Below, in pieces: positions 1 through 7,501 of a stretch of DNA of 24,304 nucleotides. Where the stretch lies: positions 1 to 24,304 of the IMG/VR virus record IMGVR_UViG_3300009537_000170, one strand, 5' to 3'. The notes beneath the pieces are model-generated. The model did no database searches, was not told where the DNA came from, and saw only the letters and a list, made by a program, of their open reading frames with translations. The stretch comes from a virus. The first letter of the stretch is position 1. Each line of letters begins with the position of its first letter. The translations under genes were made by a program, and so were the position numbers.

Positions 1-1
1 C

Positions 2-196
2 GGTTGCGCTCACCTGCTACCGTGGCCCGAGCTCGCGGCGGATGCATGGGCGGGGTGCGCGCTGGCGCGCCTCGCCCTCGACGTGGCGCCGTACCTCGCC
101 GTGATTCGTGGGCTCGACGCGGGGGACTACGCCGAACGTGCACGCGCGGTGTTTGCCGGTGGCAGTGCCTGCAACGAGGAGAGACAGACCCAATGA
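2..196 (+). CDS. 3' end of unidentified phage gene (partial)
   Basis: An open frame enters from the left edge and ends at TGA 194-196, giving about 64 residues. It overlaps the next start in an ATGA arrangement (ATG 193-195), the usual sign of translational coupling in this late operon. The visible C-terminus is Ala/Arg-rich and looks helical, with third-position G/C bias typical of the real genes here. I do not recognise it. By Mu synteny a terminase gene lies upstream of the portal, but no terminase motif is visible in this fragment, so it may be another small morphogenesis gene. Confidence 0.6.
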   Translation, partial: GCAHLLPWPELAADAWAGCALARLALDVAPYLAVIRGLDAGDYAERARAVFAGGSACNEERQTQ

Positions 197-759
197 GCAC
201 CATCGCTGTACCCAAGGACGTCAACCTCCGCCACGGTCTCAGCGGCGGTCGGACGACGAAGAAGATCAACCTGACGCAGGCCACCTGGCACGCGGCCTTC
301 GCGGGCGGCGCCGGGGCGATCGACGTCAGCGCCGGCTTCACCGACCCGGACTCGACCGAGGCAGACCGCGTGCCCGAGCTGGCGCTCACCGCGGGCGGCA
401 CCCCGGGCGCCTACACCCTGACGGGCACCTACGACAGCAAGGCGATCACGGAACAGATCACCACGGTGGCTGGCTCGACGGTCAAGGCCACCCAGCCCTT
501 CGACACGATCACCCGCGTCCAGGGTCCGGACCCCGGGGGCGGCAAGAGCGTCACCCTCTACAAGGGCGACAGCTGGGCGAACCCGGCGGCTCGCTGCGTC
601 CAGGTCGGCACGGTCGGCGACGTCGCCTGCCAGCTGGAGGGCGAGAGCGCGGTCAAGACGGTGGACGTACCGCTGCCCGGCGACTGGGAGCGCTGCGTCC
701 AGCGGGTGGCGCACAGCGGCAGCGGGACCACCGCCGCCAAGCTCTGGTTCGTCTGGTAG
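193..759 (+). CDS. Accessory beta-rich virion protein, spike-base-like C-terminal fold
   Basis: Predicted 188 aa. The ATG at 193 is preceded by GAGGAGAG and overlaps the previous stop, so it is preferred over the longer in-frame extension starting at 4. The protein is Gly/Thr-rich with alternating hydrophobic residues, suggesting beta structure. The last ~80 residues (GDVACQLEG..., then RVAHSGSGTTAAKLWFVW) resemble the C-terminal pattern of the 'spike base' family (RCAP_Rcc01079-type), where a V-GDV-L-G strand pair is followed by RV-S-GTTA and a terminal V-W/Y. That similarity is from memory of the family and is weak. Its place just before the portal suggests a head-decoration or accessory fibre protein. 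Mu has no clear equivalent here. Confidence 0.7.
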   Translation: MSTIAVPKDVNLRHGLSGGRTTKKINLTQATWHAAFAGGAGAIDVSAGFTDPDSTEADRVPELALTAGGTPGAYTLTGTYDSKAITEQITTVAGSTVKATQPFDTITRVQGPDPGGGKSVTLYKGDSWANPAARCVQVGTVGDVACQLEGESAVKTVDVPLPGDWERCVQRVAHSGSGTTAAKLWFVW

Positions 760-777
760 GACCCCGCAAAGGGGCCC

Positions 778-817
778 CCGTGGGCCCGGCGTCCGCTGAC
801 CTGCAATCCTCCGCGCC
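778..817 (+). promoter_or_regulatory. Putative leaderless promoter upstream of portal gene
   Basis: The gap 760-817 has no Shine-Dalgarno sequence before ATG 818. It carries CCGTGGGCCC at 778-787 (-40 to -31 from the ATG) and GCAATCCT at 803-810 (-15 to -8), followed by 7 bases and the ATG. Both blocks recur at the same offsets before 4472, 13994, 19494 and 20481. Spacing fits a -35/-10 promoter with transcription starting at or near the ATG. GGGGCCC just upstream (from 771) is also shared with the copy before 20481. Promoter function is inferred from position and recurrence only. Confidence 0.5.
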
Positions 818-2407
818 ATGACCTTGGTCGCCTTCGCCCCCGCGCCGGAAGCGGACAACGGCGCCGCGCAGCTCCGCAAGGCGCTGATCCCGGCGAGGCT
901 GCCGACCTCGGAGAACTATCGGCGCTACTACGGCCGGGCGGTCGACCCGAACGTCATCCAGACGGCGATGCTCAACGCCGACGCCGGGCTCATGGCGGAG
1001 CTGACCGATCTCGAGGACGAGTGCCTCGGCAACGATCCGTCCGCTAGCTCCGTGCTCGTCAAGCGCTTCGGCTCGATCGCCTGCCTGCCCCAGGACCTCA
1101 CGGCCGCCAAGGGCAAGGGCATCGACGAGGTGCTGGCCGAGGAGATCGCCGACGGCGTGCGCCAGCACATGGCGCAGATCCCCCACTTCGCCGAGCGGCT
1201 CTACGACCTGGCCTGGGCGCTCTACTACGGCCGCGGTGCCCAGGAGCTGCACTGGCGCCTGGGCGGCTCGATCCTCAAGTGGGAGATCGAGGAGCTGGCG
1301 TGGATCAACGCGCGCCGCCTCAGCTTCGGGCCCGAGCGCGAGATCCAGCTGGTCGACGCCTACAACCGGCGCGGCAACTTCCAGCCCGAGGGCTTCGCGC
1401 TCCGCGACTTCCCCCACAAGTTCATCTGGTGGACCCCGCGGCTGTTCAACGTCTACCCGGAGCGCGAGGGACTCGGCCCCCGGATGCTCTACTGGATGTT
1501 CTTCAAGCGCTTCAGCTGGCGCATGAGGATGCTGCTCACCGAGATCTTCGGCATCCCCTGGCGCATCGTCAGCAGCGACAAGGACGCCAACGTCCAGGCC
1601 GACGCGCTCAAGGCGATCGCCGACGAGGTGGAGAACCTCGGGCAGGACAACACCGCCTGGATCCCGGCGGGGGCGAAGCTGGAGATCGTCTTCCCCGACG
1701 GGCGCTCCGGCAACCTGTTCGAGGTCACCAACAACGACGTGGATCGCCAGCTCGCCAAGCTCGTGCTCGGCAACACGGGGACCACCGACGGCGAGCAGAG
1801 CAACCGCTCCAACGCGATCATCCAGAAGAGCGAGCAGGACATCATCCTCACCCGCGACGCCCAGGCGCTCAGCCAGCGGGTGCAGTGGCAGATCGTCAAG
1901 CCCCTGGTGCTACTCAACTGGGGGCCGCGCGCGCTCAGCCACATGCCCACCTGGCGGCTGCGCACCGACCCGCCGCGCGACACCGAGAAGGCGCTCAAGA
2001 ACGCGGGGCTCGTGCTCGACATGGGCCTGCCGGTGGCCGAGCAGCAGATCCGGGAGATCAGCGGACTGCGCCGGCCGGACATCAACGAGACCCAGATCAT
2101 CAAGACGGGTGGCGGCGGCGTCGACCAGTTCGGCAACCCCTTGCCCCCTCAGGTGAAGGTCGTCGACCCGGGCGCCGACCCGAAGAACAACGTGGACGAC
2201 ATGAAGGCGCAGAGCGGCGAGCTGGAGGGCGGCGGCACCGACGAGGCCGTGGCGCGCGCCGTCGCCGACATGCTCGAACGCTGCGGCGTCAAGCTCACCC
2301 CGCAGGCGGCGCTCATGCTCGGGCAGATGCCCGACCAGCTCCGCAGCAAGGCGATCGAGACGCTGATCCTGGAGCGCGCGAGGCAGCTCGATGGCGCCCA
2401 GGCCTGA
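818..2407 (+). CDS. Portal protein, Mu gp29-like (DUF935 family)
   Basis: Predicted 529 aa, normal for Mu-type portals. The protein forms the dodecameric ring at the capsid vertex through which DNA is packaged and to which the tail connects. Family features include the N-terminal segment with LTDLEDECLGNDPSASSVLVKR (typical 'D-D-lav-kR' motif), an aromatic middle with FIWWTPRLFNVYPE, the GIPWRIV core and the DGEQSNRS/NAIIQKSEQDI region. The C-terminus has a GGGGVDQFGNPLPPQ linker and a helical tail. The start has no Shine-Dalgarno but lies exactly at the proposed leaderless promoter. It overlaps the next gene by 17 bp, consistent with coupled translation of portal and MuF protein, which meet in the procapsid. 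Confidence 0.93.
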   Translation: MTLVAFAPAPEADNGAAQLRKALIPARLPTSENYRRYYGRAVDPNVIQTAMLNADAGLMAELTDLEDECLGNDPSASSVLVKRFGSIACLPQDLTAAKGKGIDEVLAEEIADGVRQHMAQIPHFAERLYDLAWALYYGRGAQELHWRLGGSILKWEIEELAWINARRLSFGPEREIQLVDAYNRRGNFQPEGFALRDFPHKFIWWTPRLFNVYPEREGLGPRMLYWMFFKRFSWRMRMLLTEIFGIPWRIVSSDKDANVQADALKAIADEVENLGQDNTAWIPAGAKLEIVFPDGRSGNLFEVTNNDVDRQLAKLVLGNTGTTDGEQSNRSNAIIQKSEQDIILTRDAQALSQRVQWQIVKPLVLLNWGPRALSHMPTWRLRTDPPRDTEKALKNAGLVLDMGLPVAEQQIREISGLRRPDINETQIIKTGGGGVDQFGNPLPPQVKVVDPGADPKNNVDDMKAQSGELEGGGTDEAVARAVADMLERCGVKLTPQAALMLGQMPDQLRSKAIETLILERARQLDGAQA

Positions 2408-4199
2408 CCGGCTGGCGCGCGCCTTCGCCCGGTGCATGCTGGCCGGGGCTCGGCGGGCCACCCCGCTGGACGCCATCGTCGCCGAGCTCGGGGCGGCGTC
2501 CGAGGCCGTCACGGGGCTGCTCGACAAGACCCTCGAGGGCATCGAGGCGGCCATCGACCTCGAGCACGCGGTGGCCCTGATAGCGGGGCGGATCGAGCGG
2601 GCGCCCTGGGACGACTTCGCGGCAGCCTTCTACCGGGCGGGCCTGCGGGCCGCGATGATCGGCGCGGACGACTCAGACCTCGAGGGCCAGGAAGAGGAGC
2701 CGGTCAAGCCCGAGGCGTTCTCCCGGAAGCCGTGTCTGCTGCCGCTGCTGCTCGCCAAGAAGGACGTGTCGGAGTTCATCGAGTCCGGCAAGCTCCGCCC
2801 CAAGCCATTCGACGAGGCGATCGCCGCGTTCGAGGCGAAGCAGATCGTGACGCGCGACGTCTTCGACAGCATGGCGGCAGAGCAGCGGGCGAGGGCGTTC
2901 ACGGTCGCGGGACAGACCTCGACGCGCGCGATCAAGGTGATGCGGGACGAGCTGCTGCGAACGATGAAGGAGGGCAACTACGGCAAGGGCGCGGCGGAAA
3001 ACGACCTGCGTGCCTTCAGGAAGAAGCTCGCGGAGCGCTGGCAGAGCGCCGGGTTGAGCGCTGCCGCCTCGATGCCCGCCCCATCCCACCTCGAAACGGT
3101 GTTCCGCAATGGCGTCATGGGAGCCTATGCGCAGGGCCGCACGGCGCAGATGACCCAGCCGCACGTGCTGGCTGCCAGACCCTACTGGCAGGTGATGACC
3201 GTCAACGACGGCCCCCCGCGCCAGCGCAAGACCCACCAGGCCGTCCACGGCTGGGTGATGCGCGCCGACGATCCGGGCTGGCAGCAGACGGCTACCCCGT
3301 TTGGCATGAATTGCCGCTGTAGACTCGTCGCCCGAAGCTCCGCCTGGGTCGAGAGGTCCAGCCCGCACATCCACAGCGGGCCGCTCCCCAACCTGCCCGA
3401 CCCGGGCTGGACGACCACCCCGCCGCCGGTGGTGTCGATCCCGGAGCCGGCCAGCCCCGAAGCGCAGCCGCCTCCTGAGCTGGGGCGAGAGCAGCAGCAG
3501 TCGCCGGCCCTCGGCCCGCCGCCAGCCCGCGGCCCAGCGGAGAAAGACGGCTACCAGCCGCTCACCCCGCGCCACGCGTCTTTCTCCACGGGAGTGCATT
3601 CGACCGAGGGCGTGACGACGGGCGGTAAGATCATGCCGGACGACGTCACCGATGCGATCGGAGGGCTCCACAAGGAGACGCTGGCCATGCTGGAGCACCG
3701 ACCGCTCCAGGCAATCCGGGTCGGCGCCGGGGAGGGGTCGCATGCGTACTATGACGAAGATCTCCGCCACATTGTTCTCGACCGATACTCCTCCCCGGTG
3801 GCAAAGACGGGCGCCAAGGTCGGCGAGGCCCGCTTCATGACTGACGTCGCAGAGAAGGGCGCAGAGAAGGCGGCGCTGCTAGAGCACGAGATCGCCCACC
3901 ATCTCCAGGCGAGCCTGGAGACGATCGATCCCCAGGCCTTCAAGGCCATAGGCCGCAGCTATCGGAAGAAGAAGAAGGCGATCACGGAATGGAAGCGCAG
4001 CCAATCGCTTGTCAGGAAGCGCCCCCTCCCGGTGGTCTCGGAATACGCAACCCACGACGAGTGGGAGTATTTCGCCGAGAACTACTCGGCCTGGCGGCTA
4101 GATCGGAAGGCGTTGAAGGCACTGGACCCGGACGGCTATAATCTGGTGGCGAGGGTGATCAAGTCGTTCGAGAAGAGCATTAAGGCGGCGGCAAAGTGA
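2391..4199 (+). CDS. MuF-type head morphogenesis protein fused to ATLF-like zinc metallopeptidase
   Basis: Predicted 602 aa, much longer than a simple Mu gpF-like minor head protein. Residues ~190-315 form the MuF/SPP1-gp7 domain: the segment with FRNGVMGAYAQGR, then HGWVMRADDPGW, ending in the diagnostic NCRC (residues 307-310). A Pro-rich linker (~335-400) follows. The C-terminus carries HEIAHH (zinc HExxH at 499-503), then Y552 and E559 in the segment EYATHDEWEYFAE. This matches the arrangement in anthrax lethal factor (HEFGH, then Y728 and zinc ligand E735, seven apart, in EAEFFAE), peptidase family M34/ATLF. MuF proteins are ejected with phage DNA and in temperate phages often carry polymorphic toxin domains, so this is probably an injected effector. 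Codon usage past ~3560 is less G/C-biased than in neighbouring genes, suggesting a swapped module. Confidence 0.88.
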   Translation: MAPRPDRLARAFARCMLAGARRATPLDAIVAELGAASEAVTGLLDKTLEGIEAAIDLEHAVALIAGRIERAPWDDFAAAFYRAGLRAAMIGADDSDLEGQEEEPVKPEAFSRKPCLLPLLLAKKDVSEFIESGKLRPKPFDEAIAAFEAKQIVTRDVFDSMAAEQRARAFTVAGQTSTRAIKVMRDELLRTMKEGNYGKGAAENDLRAFRKKLAERWQSAGLSAAASMPAPSHLETVFRNGVMGAYAQGRTAQMTQPHVLAARPYWQVMTVNDGPPRQRKTHQAVHGWVMRADDPGWQQTATPFGMNCRCRLVARSSAWVERSSPHIHSGPLPNLPDPGWTTTPPPVVSIPEPASPEAQPPPELGREQQQSPALGPPPARGPAEKDGYQPLTPRHASFSTGVHSTEGVTTGGKIMPDDVTDAIGGLHKETLAMLEHRPLQAIRVGAGEGSHAYYDEDLRHIVLDRYSSPVAKTGAKVGEARFMTDVAEKGAEKAALLEHEIAHHLQASLETIDPQAFKAIGRSYRKKKKAITEWKRSQSLVRKRPLPVVSEYATHDEWEYFAENYSAWRLDRKALKALDPDGYNLVARVIKSFEKSIKAAAK

Positions 4200-4423
4200 C
4201 TCAAGAGACGGAACACCCGGACGTGTGGGACGCGATGGACGAGGCATGGCAGGCCGTCGTGGCCGCGCGCAAGACCGTCGCGGAGCTGTCATTGTTCGGC
4301 GCCGCTGTGGCCATCGCCCGGACCCTGCCGCCCGGCGAGGAGCGCGATCTGCGGCTCTACGGAATGAACGAATACAGGCTCATGCGAGGCTTGCCCCTCC
4401 CGGACGGTTTGCCGCTGGTCTAG
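4196..4423 (+). CDS. Small protein, candidate immunity partner of the MuF metallopeptidase
   Basis: Predicted 75 aa. It starts at GTG 4196-4198, overlapping the stop of the MuF gene by 4 bp (GTGA), so translation is probably coupled. The protein is acidic at the N-terminus (MTQETEHPDVWDAMDEAW) and predicted helical, with no signal peptide and no family I recognise. A small gene directly downstream of a polymorphic-toxin C-terminus and absent from the Mu gene order fits an immunity gene that protects the lysogen. It could also be an unrelated accessory gene; there is no direct sequence proof. It shares the lower G/C bias of the toxin domain. Confidence 0.6.
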   Translation: MTQETEHPDVWDAMDEAWQAVVAARKTVAELSLFGAAVAIARTLPPGEERDLRLYGMNEYRLMRGLPLPDGLPLV

Positions 4424-4431
4424 CAAACGTC

Positions 4432-4471
4432 CCCTTGGCCGTCCCCGGCGTCGCCGTGTTCCCTCGCGGAC
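4432..4471 (+). promoter_or_regulatory. Putative leaderless promoter upstream of 4472 gene
   Basis: The 48-base gap contains CCCTTGGCCG at 4432-4441 (-40 to -31), the element's CCNTGGGCC block with one change (T for G at -36), and TGTTCCCT at 4457-4464 (-15 to -8). The bases after the second block, CGCGGAC, nearly repeat those before ATG 20481 (CGCGGCG). There is no Shine-Dalgarno. This is the weakest of the five copies in the -35-like block. Confidence 0.42.
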
Positions 4472-5206
4472 ATGGCACTCTCCGTCGTCCAGGTTGACTC
4501 CCTCGCCGTCGTCTCCGACCGGCAGGCCGTTCCCAAGGCGCTGAAGACCCTCCGCGACGAGTCGGAGGCTCGGCTCGCGGCCATCGAGGCTGGGGAGCTG
4601 CCCAACCAGTGCCGTTACGTCATGACCACGGACGTGGCCGACCTCGGCTCGTTCACGGTCGCCCAGGACGGCGTGACCGGCATCGAGGGGGACTACGTCC
4701 TGCTCGCCAACCAGACGACCGCCGCAGAGAACGGCGTCTACGTGCTGGGGGCGGTCGGCGGCGGCACCTGCGCCCTGACCCGCGCCGACTGGATGCCCGC
4801 CGATCTGGTGCTCCGGAGCGGCTACACCGTCCGCGTCAGCGAGGGGACGCTGTTCGCCAACACCAACTGGTTCATCCCCACCACCGGATCGATCACCATC
4901 GGGACCACGGCTCACACCTGGTACCCCGAGAGCGTCACGCAGTCGATCGTCCTCGTCGCCGGCACCAAGACCGTGTCGAACGTGCCGATCCTGAGCACCA
5001 CCAAGAGCGCCGTCATCCTGACCCGCCAGGCCGCCGACACCTGCGTGGCCACCGATGGCGGCTACCACGCGACCAACGGCGGGGCGACCGGGCTCACGGC
5101 CGGCACCGTCGGGACCGCCGCCGCCATCATCGAGGCCTGCGTCCTCGCCGGCACCATCAACGTCGCCGACGTGTCGACGCTGCACTGCACCATCGTCAAC
5201 CGCTGA
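4472..5206 (+). CDS. Accessory fibre/decoration-like structural protein
   Basis: Predicted 244 aa. After a short helical N-terminus (to ~residue 45), residues ~50-150 carry the pattern of many tail-fibre and decoration proteins: a D-G-V-GD-VLL-NQTTA-ENGVYV motif, then LTRA-D, a V-V-EGT segment and ITIGTTAHTW. The C-terminal ~90 residues begin IVLVAGTKTVSNVPI, another element found in phage tail-associated proteins. Mu has no gene between F and the protease I, so this is an insertion. Lying among head genes, it could decorate the capsid rather than form a fibre. It has no Shine-Dalgarno and starts at a proposed leaderless promoter. Confidence 0.75.
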   Translation: MALSVVQVDSLAVVSDRQAVPKALKTLRDESEARLAAIEAGELPNQCRYVMTTDVADLGSFTVAQDGVTGIEGDYVLLANQTTAAENGVYVLGAVGGGTCALTRADWMPADLVLRSGYTVRVSEGTLFANTNWFIPTTGSITIGTTAHTWYPESVTQSIVLVAGTKTVSNVPILSTTKSAVILTRQAADTCVATDGGYHATNGGATGLTAGTVGTAAAIIEACVLAGTINVADVSTLHCTIVNR

Positions 5207-5215
5207 CCTCAGCCC

Positions 5216-6934
5216 ATGACCCTCCGTCTCCTGCTCGACAGCTCCCGCCAGCTGGGCCGCTTCGCCCGGCCGGTCAAGCTCGCCACCGAGGCGGCCGCGG
5301 CGAACGACAACGGGGCGGTGTGGGTGCAGGTCGCCGCCGAGGGCGAGTTCAAGGGCCACCCTGCCGGGCCGTTCACGCTCACCGAGGCCGTCTTCGACCA
5401 GGTGATCGGCAACTTCCGGAGTCACCCCTCCTATGCCGCGGGGCCCGAGGGCATGGGCGCTTCGCGCGTGGTGGCCTGGGACTTCCACCACAAGAGCGAG
5501 ACCGACGACCCCTCGATCGCCATCCAGGGCGCCCCGGCGCAGGGCTGGGTCCTCGAGCTCGAGAAGCGCAAGGGCCCGGGCGGCTGGCAGCTGTGGGCGC
5601 TCACCGAGTGGCTCGAGCCCGCCCGCTCCTACGTCCAGCAGGGCAAGTACCAGTGGGCGAGCATCGCCGTCTGGCCCGAGTCGGTGGACCCGAAGACGGG
5701 CGAGGCGATCGGCTGGTACCTGAGCAGCGTCGCCCTCACCAACGACCCGTTCATCCAGGGCATGGCGCCGCTGGCGGCGTCTCACCGACGGGGCCGCAAG
5801 GGCCGCACGCTGGAAATGCCGGAGGCCATCGAGCACGCCCTCGAGGAGCTCCACTGGATCTTCGGCCTGCCCGAGCTCGCGACCCTCGCGGAGATCACCG
5901 CCGAGCTCGCCAAGCTGCGCGCGATGGCGACCGGGACGATGGCCCCGCCGCCCGGGGTGGACGTCTCCAGCTTGCTCAACCGGCTTCGGCGCATGCTGAA
6001 CTTGCCCACGTTGGCGACGGACGCAGAGACCCTCGCCGAAGTCGACAAGCTCATGGCCGCCATCGCGGCCGCCGCTGCAGCCCCCCCACCACCCGTTCAA
6101 CCACCTCCCCCCGCACCAGCTCCACCGCCGGTCGCAGCCGACAGCAAGAGGACCAGAACCATGAGCCTTCTCCTGGAAATCGCCAAGCTCCGCAAGCTCC
6201 CCACCGTGACCACGGAGGAGGAGGCGAAGGACGCCATCCTCGCGGCCATGTCCAAGGGCGAGGCGGCCGAGAGCCAGCTCCGGTCCATCCTCCAGGCGCT
6301 CGGCCACGAGGACGTGGACGGGGCGGTCGCCAAGATCGCCGAGCTGCTCGCCAAGGCGAAGCAGCTGCAGGACGCCCTCCCCGCCATCGCCGGCCTGAAG
6401 GCGAAAGCCGCGAGCACCGAGGAGGAGGTCGAGGAGGCCGAGGTCGATCAGGCGATCGCCGCGCACCGCCTCCCCGCCGAGATCAAGCCGGCGCTCATGT
6501 TCATGCGCTCCGGCGGCGTGGCCTTCAACAAGGACGACGACGACGCCAAGTGGGCGGACGTGGCCGCCAAGAAGAAGCTCGCCCGCGAGAGCTTCCTCAA
6601 GGCCTACCCGCTCCCCGAGCCCGGCCAGGGCCATCTGCTCGACGCGGTGGCCACCCATCGCGGCGTCGACCAGCCCCACAGCCCGTGGCTGCGGTCGCTC
6701 GAGATCGGCGCCGACGGTCGCGTGCGCACTCCGGCCGCTCCGCCCCCGGCGCCCACCAACGGCCCGCGCGGCATCCTCGCCGAGGTCGAAGCGTGCCCCG
6801 GCGCCAACATCACCCTCAAGGCGATGAACTACCTCCGCGGCAAGGCCGGCGGCGACAAGCTCACGCACGAGGAGTGCCACGAGCAGGCCAGCCAGCTGCT
6901 CAGCTCGCTGCGCTCCGGCGGCCGCGCCGCCTGA
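5216..6934 (+). CDS. Prohead protease with C-terminal scaffold, Mu gpI-like
   Basis: Predicted 572 aa. Residues 1-~190 are a Mu I-type (phage I-like, COG4388) maturation protease: WDFHH (88-92), YQWASI with likely nucleophile Ser149, and SSVALTNDPFI (170-180), the end-of-domain motif of the family. Catalytic assignments are inferred from family pattern. Residues ~205-345 contain three related LP-ATxxE helical modules, interrupted by a long Ala/Pro stretch (~280-309). The rest is charged, helical scaffold. In Mu the same gene encodes protease I and, from an internal start, scaffold Z. An internal ATG with a strong ribosome binding site at 6161 indicates the same design. It begins 9 bases after the previous stop, without a clear Shine-Dalgarno, so coupling is likely. 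Confidence 0.9.
   Translation: MTLRLLLDSSRQLGRFARPVKLATEAAAANDNGAVWVQVAAEGEFKGHPAGPFTLTEAVFDQVIGNFRSHPSYAAGPEGMGASRVVAWDFHHKSETDDPSIAIQGAPAQGWVLELEKRKGPGGWQLWALTEWLEPARSYVQQGKYQWASIAVWPESVDPKTGEAIGWYLSSVALTNDPFIQGMAPLAASHRRGRKGRTLEMPEAIEHALEELHWIFGLPELATLAEITAELAKLRAMATGTMAPPPGVDVSSLLNRLRRMLNLPTLATDAETLAEVDKLMAAIAAAAAAPPPPVQPPPPAPAPPPVAADSKRTRTMSLLLEIAKLRKLPTVTTEEEAKDAILAAMSKGEAAESQLRSILQALGHEDVDGAVAKIAELLAKAKQLQDALPAIAGLKAKAASTEEEVEEAEVDQAIAAHRLPAEIKPALMFMRSGGVAFNKDDDDAKWADVAAKKKLARESFLKAYPLPEPGQGHLLDAVATHRGVDQPHSPWLRSLEIGADGRVRTPAAPPPAPTNGPRGILAEVEACPGANITLKAMNYLRGKAGGDKLTHEECHEQASQLLSSLRSGGRAA
6161..6934 (+). CDS. Nested in-frame scaffold protein, Mu gpZ-like
   Basis: Internal start at codon 316 of the protease gene (same frame) with AAGAGGA at 6146-6152 and an 8-base spacer, a better ribosome binding site than that of the full-length gene. 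It lies right after the Pro/Ala linker, exactly where the scaffold would begin. The product would be 257 aa: helical and highly charged in the first 160 residues, with a second Pro/Ala linker (APPPAPT) near residue 195 and a compact C-terminal segment ending LLSSLRSGGRAA. In Mu, scaffold Z is made from an internal start in I and removed by the protease during maturation. The nesting is inferred from the ribosome binding site and domain boundary. Confidence 0.65.
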   Translation: MSLLLEIAKLRKLPTVTTEEEAKDAILAAMSKGEAAESQLRSILQALGHEDVDGAVAKIAELLAKAKQLQDALPAIAGLKAKAASTEEEVEEAEVDQAIAAHRLPAEIKPALMFMRSGGVAFNKDDDDAKWADVAAKKKLARESFLKAYPLPEPGQGHLLDAVATHRGVDQPHSPWLRSLEIGADGRVRTPAAPPPAPTNGPRGILAEVEACPGANITLKAMNYLRGKAGGDKLTHEECHEQASQLLSSLRSGGRAA

Positions 6935-6993
6935 CCCGCCCCACCGTTTCAACCGCTCCCTTCAGCCCCATCCCCATCTGACACGAGGAAACC

Positions 6994-7410
6994 ATGGCCA
7001 AGCCGACCCGCATCGTCCCCGACAAGGGCGTGATCTCTTGCTACAACGGCACGGGGACCGACCTCGCCGCGAACGTCATGGTGATGACCTCATCCGGCGG
7101 CGCGCGGTACGTCAAGCTCCCGAGCGGAACCACCGTAGCGCTCTACGGCGCCACGATGGACGGCGGCATTCCCAACGGGGAGTGGGGCGACGTCCAGGTG
7201 GACGGCGTGGCGCTCGTCAAGGCCGGCGGAGCGCTGGCCACGACCGGCATCCAGTGCATGGCGAAGACCGACGGCAAGCTGCAGGCCTACTCGGCCGCCG
7301 CTGGCGTCAACGCGGCGCCCGCCGGGCAGCTGCGCAACACCGCCGCTGCGGAGGACGACCTCTGCGAGCTCGACTTGCGCGGCTGCGGAACCATCCAGCA
7401 GGGCGCCTAG
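6994..7410 (+). CDS. Capsid cement/decoration protein (DUF2190-like)
   Basis: Predicted 138 aa, small and beta-rich. The segment ATMDGGIPNGEWGDVQVDG followed by VALVKAGGAL and a DGK--A-AAAG--AAP-G region matches the pattern of DUF2190-type head-stabilisation proteins, which trimerise on the capsid surface. ATG 6994 has a good Shine-Dalgarno (GAGGAAA, 6983-6989). It lies between protease/scaffold and major capsid, the usual place for a cement protein. Mu itself lacks a clear homologue at this place, while many Mu-like prophages have one. Confidence 0.78.
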   Translation: MAKPTRIVPDKGVISCYNGTGTDLAANVMVMTSSGGARYVKLPSGTTVALYGATMDGGIPNGEWGDVQVDGVALVKAGGALATTGIQCMAKTDGKLQAYSAAAGVNAAPAGQLRNTAAAEDDLCELDLRGCGTIQQGA

Positions 7411-7430
7411 CCCCTGACCTTCTCTGAGGC

Positions 7431-7450
7431 GCGTCCGGATCGCTGCGGAC
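7431..7450 (+). other. Hairpin in leader of major capsid gene
   Basis: In the 91-base gap before the capsid gene, GTCCG (7433-7437) pairs with CGGAC (7446-7450) around an 8-base loop. There is no T-run, so it is not a typical intrinsic terminator. The right side (CGCTGCGGAC) recurs in the gap after the capsid gene. It may be an mRNA-stability or processing element, or chance in G/C-rich DNA. Confidence 0.3.
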
Positions 7451-7501
7451 ACGGGCGCGCCGCTCCAACCAACCCACCATTCCCCCCCTCGGAGCCCCCA
7501 C

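Noticed and set aside
778-817. Sigma-54 promoter (TGGCAC-N5-TTGC) as explanation of TGGGCC
   Set aside because: The second block lies about 18 bases after the first, not 5, and lacks the GC at -12. A sigma-70-like arrangement fits better.
4289-6952. 887-codon minus-strand open frame opposite the fibre-like and protease genes
   Set aside because: Arg/Gly/Ala/Val-rich translation with no domain pattern. Long antisense frames are expected opposite high third-position G/C genes, and the plus-strand genes are convincing.
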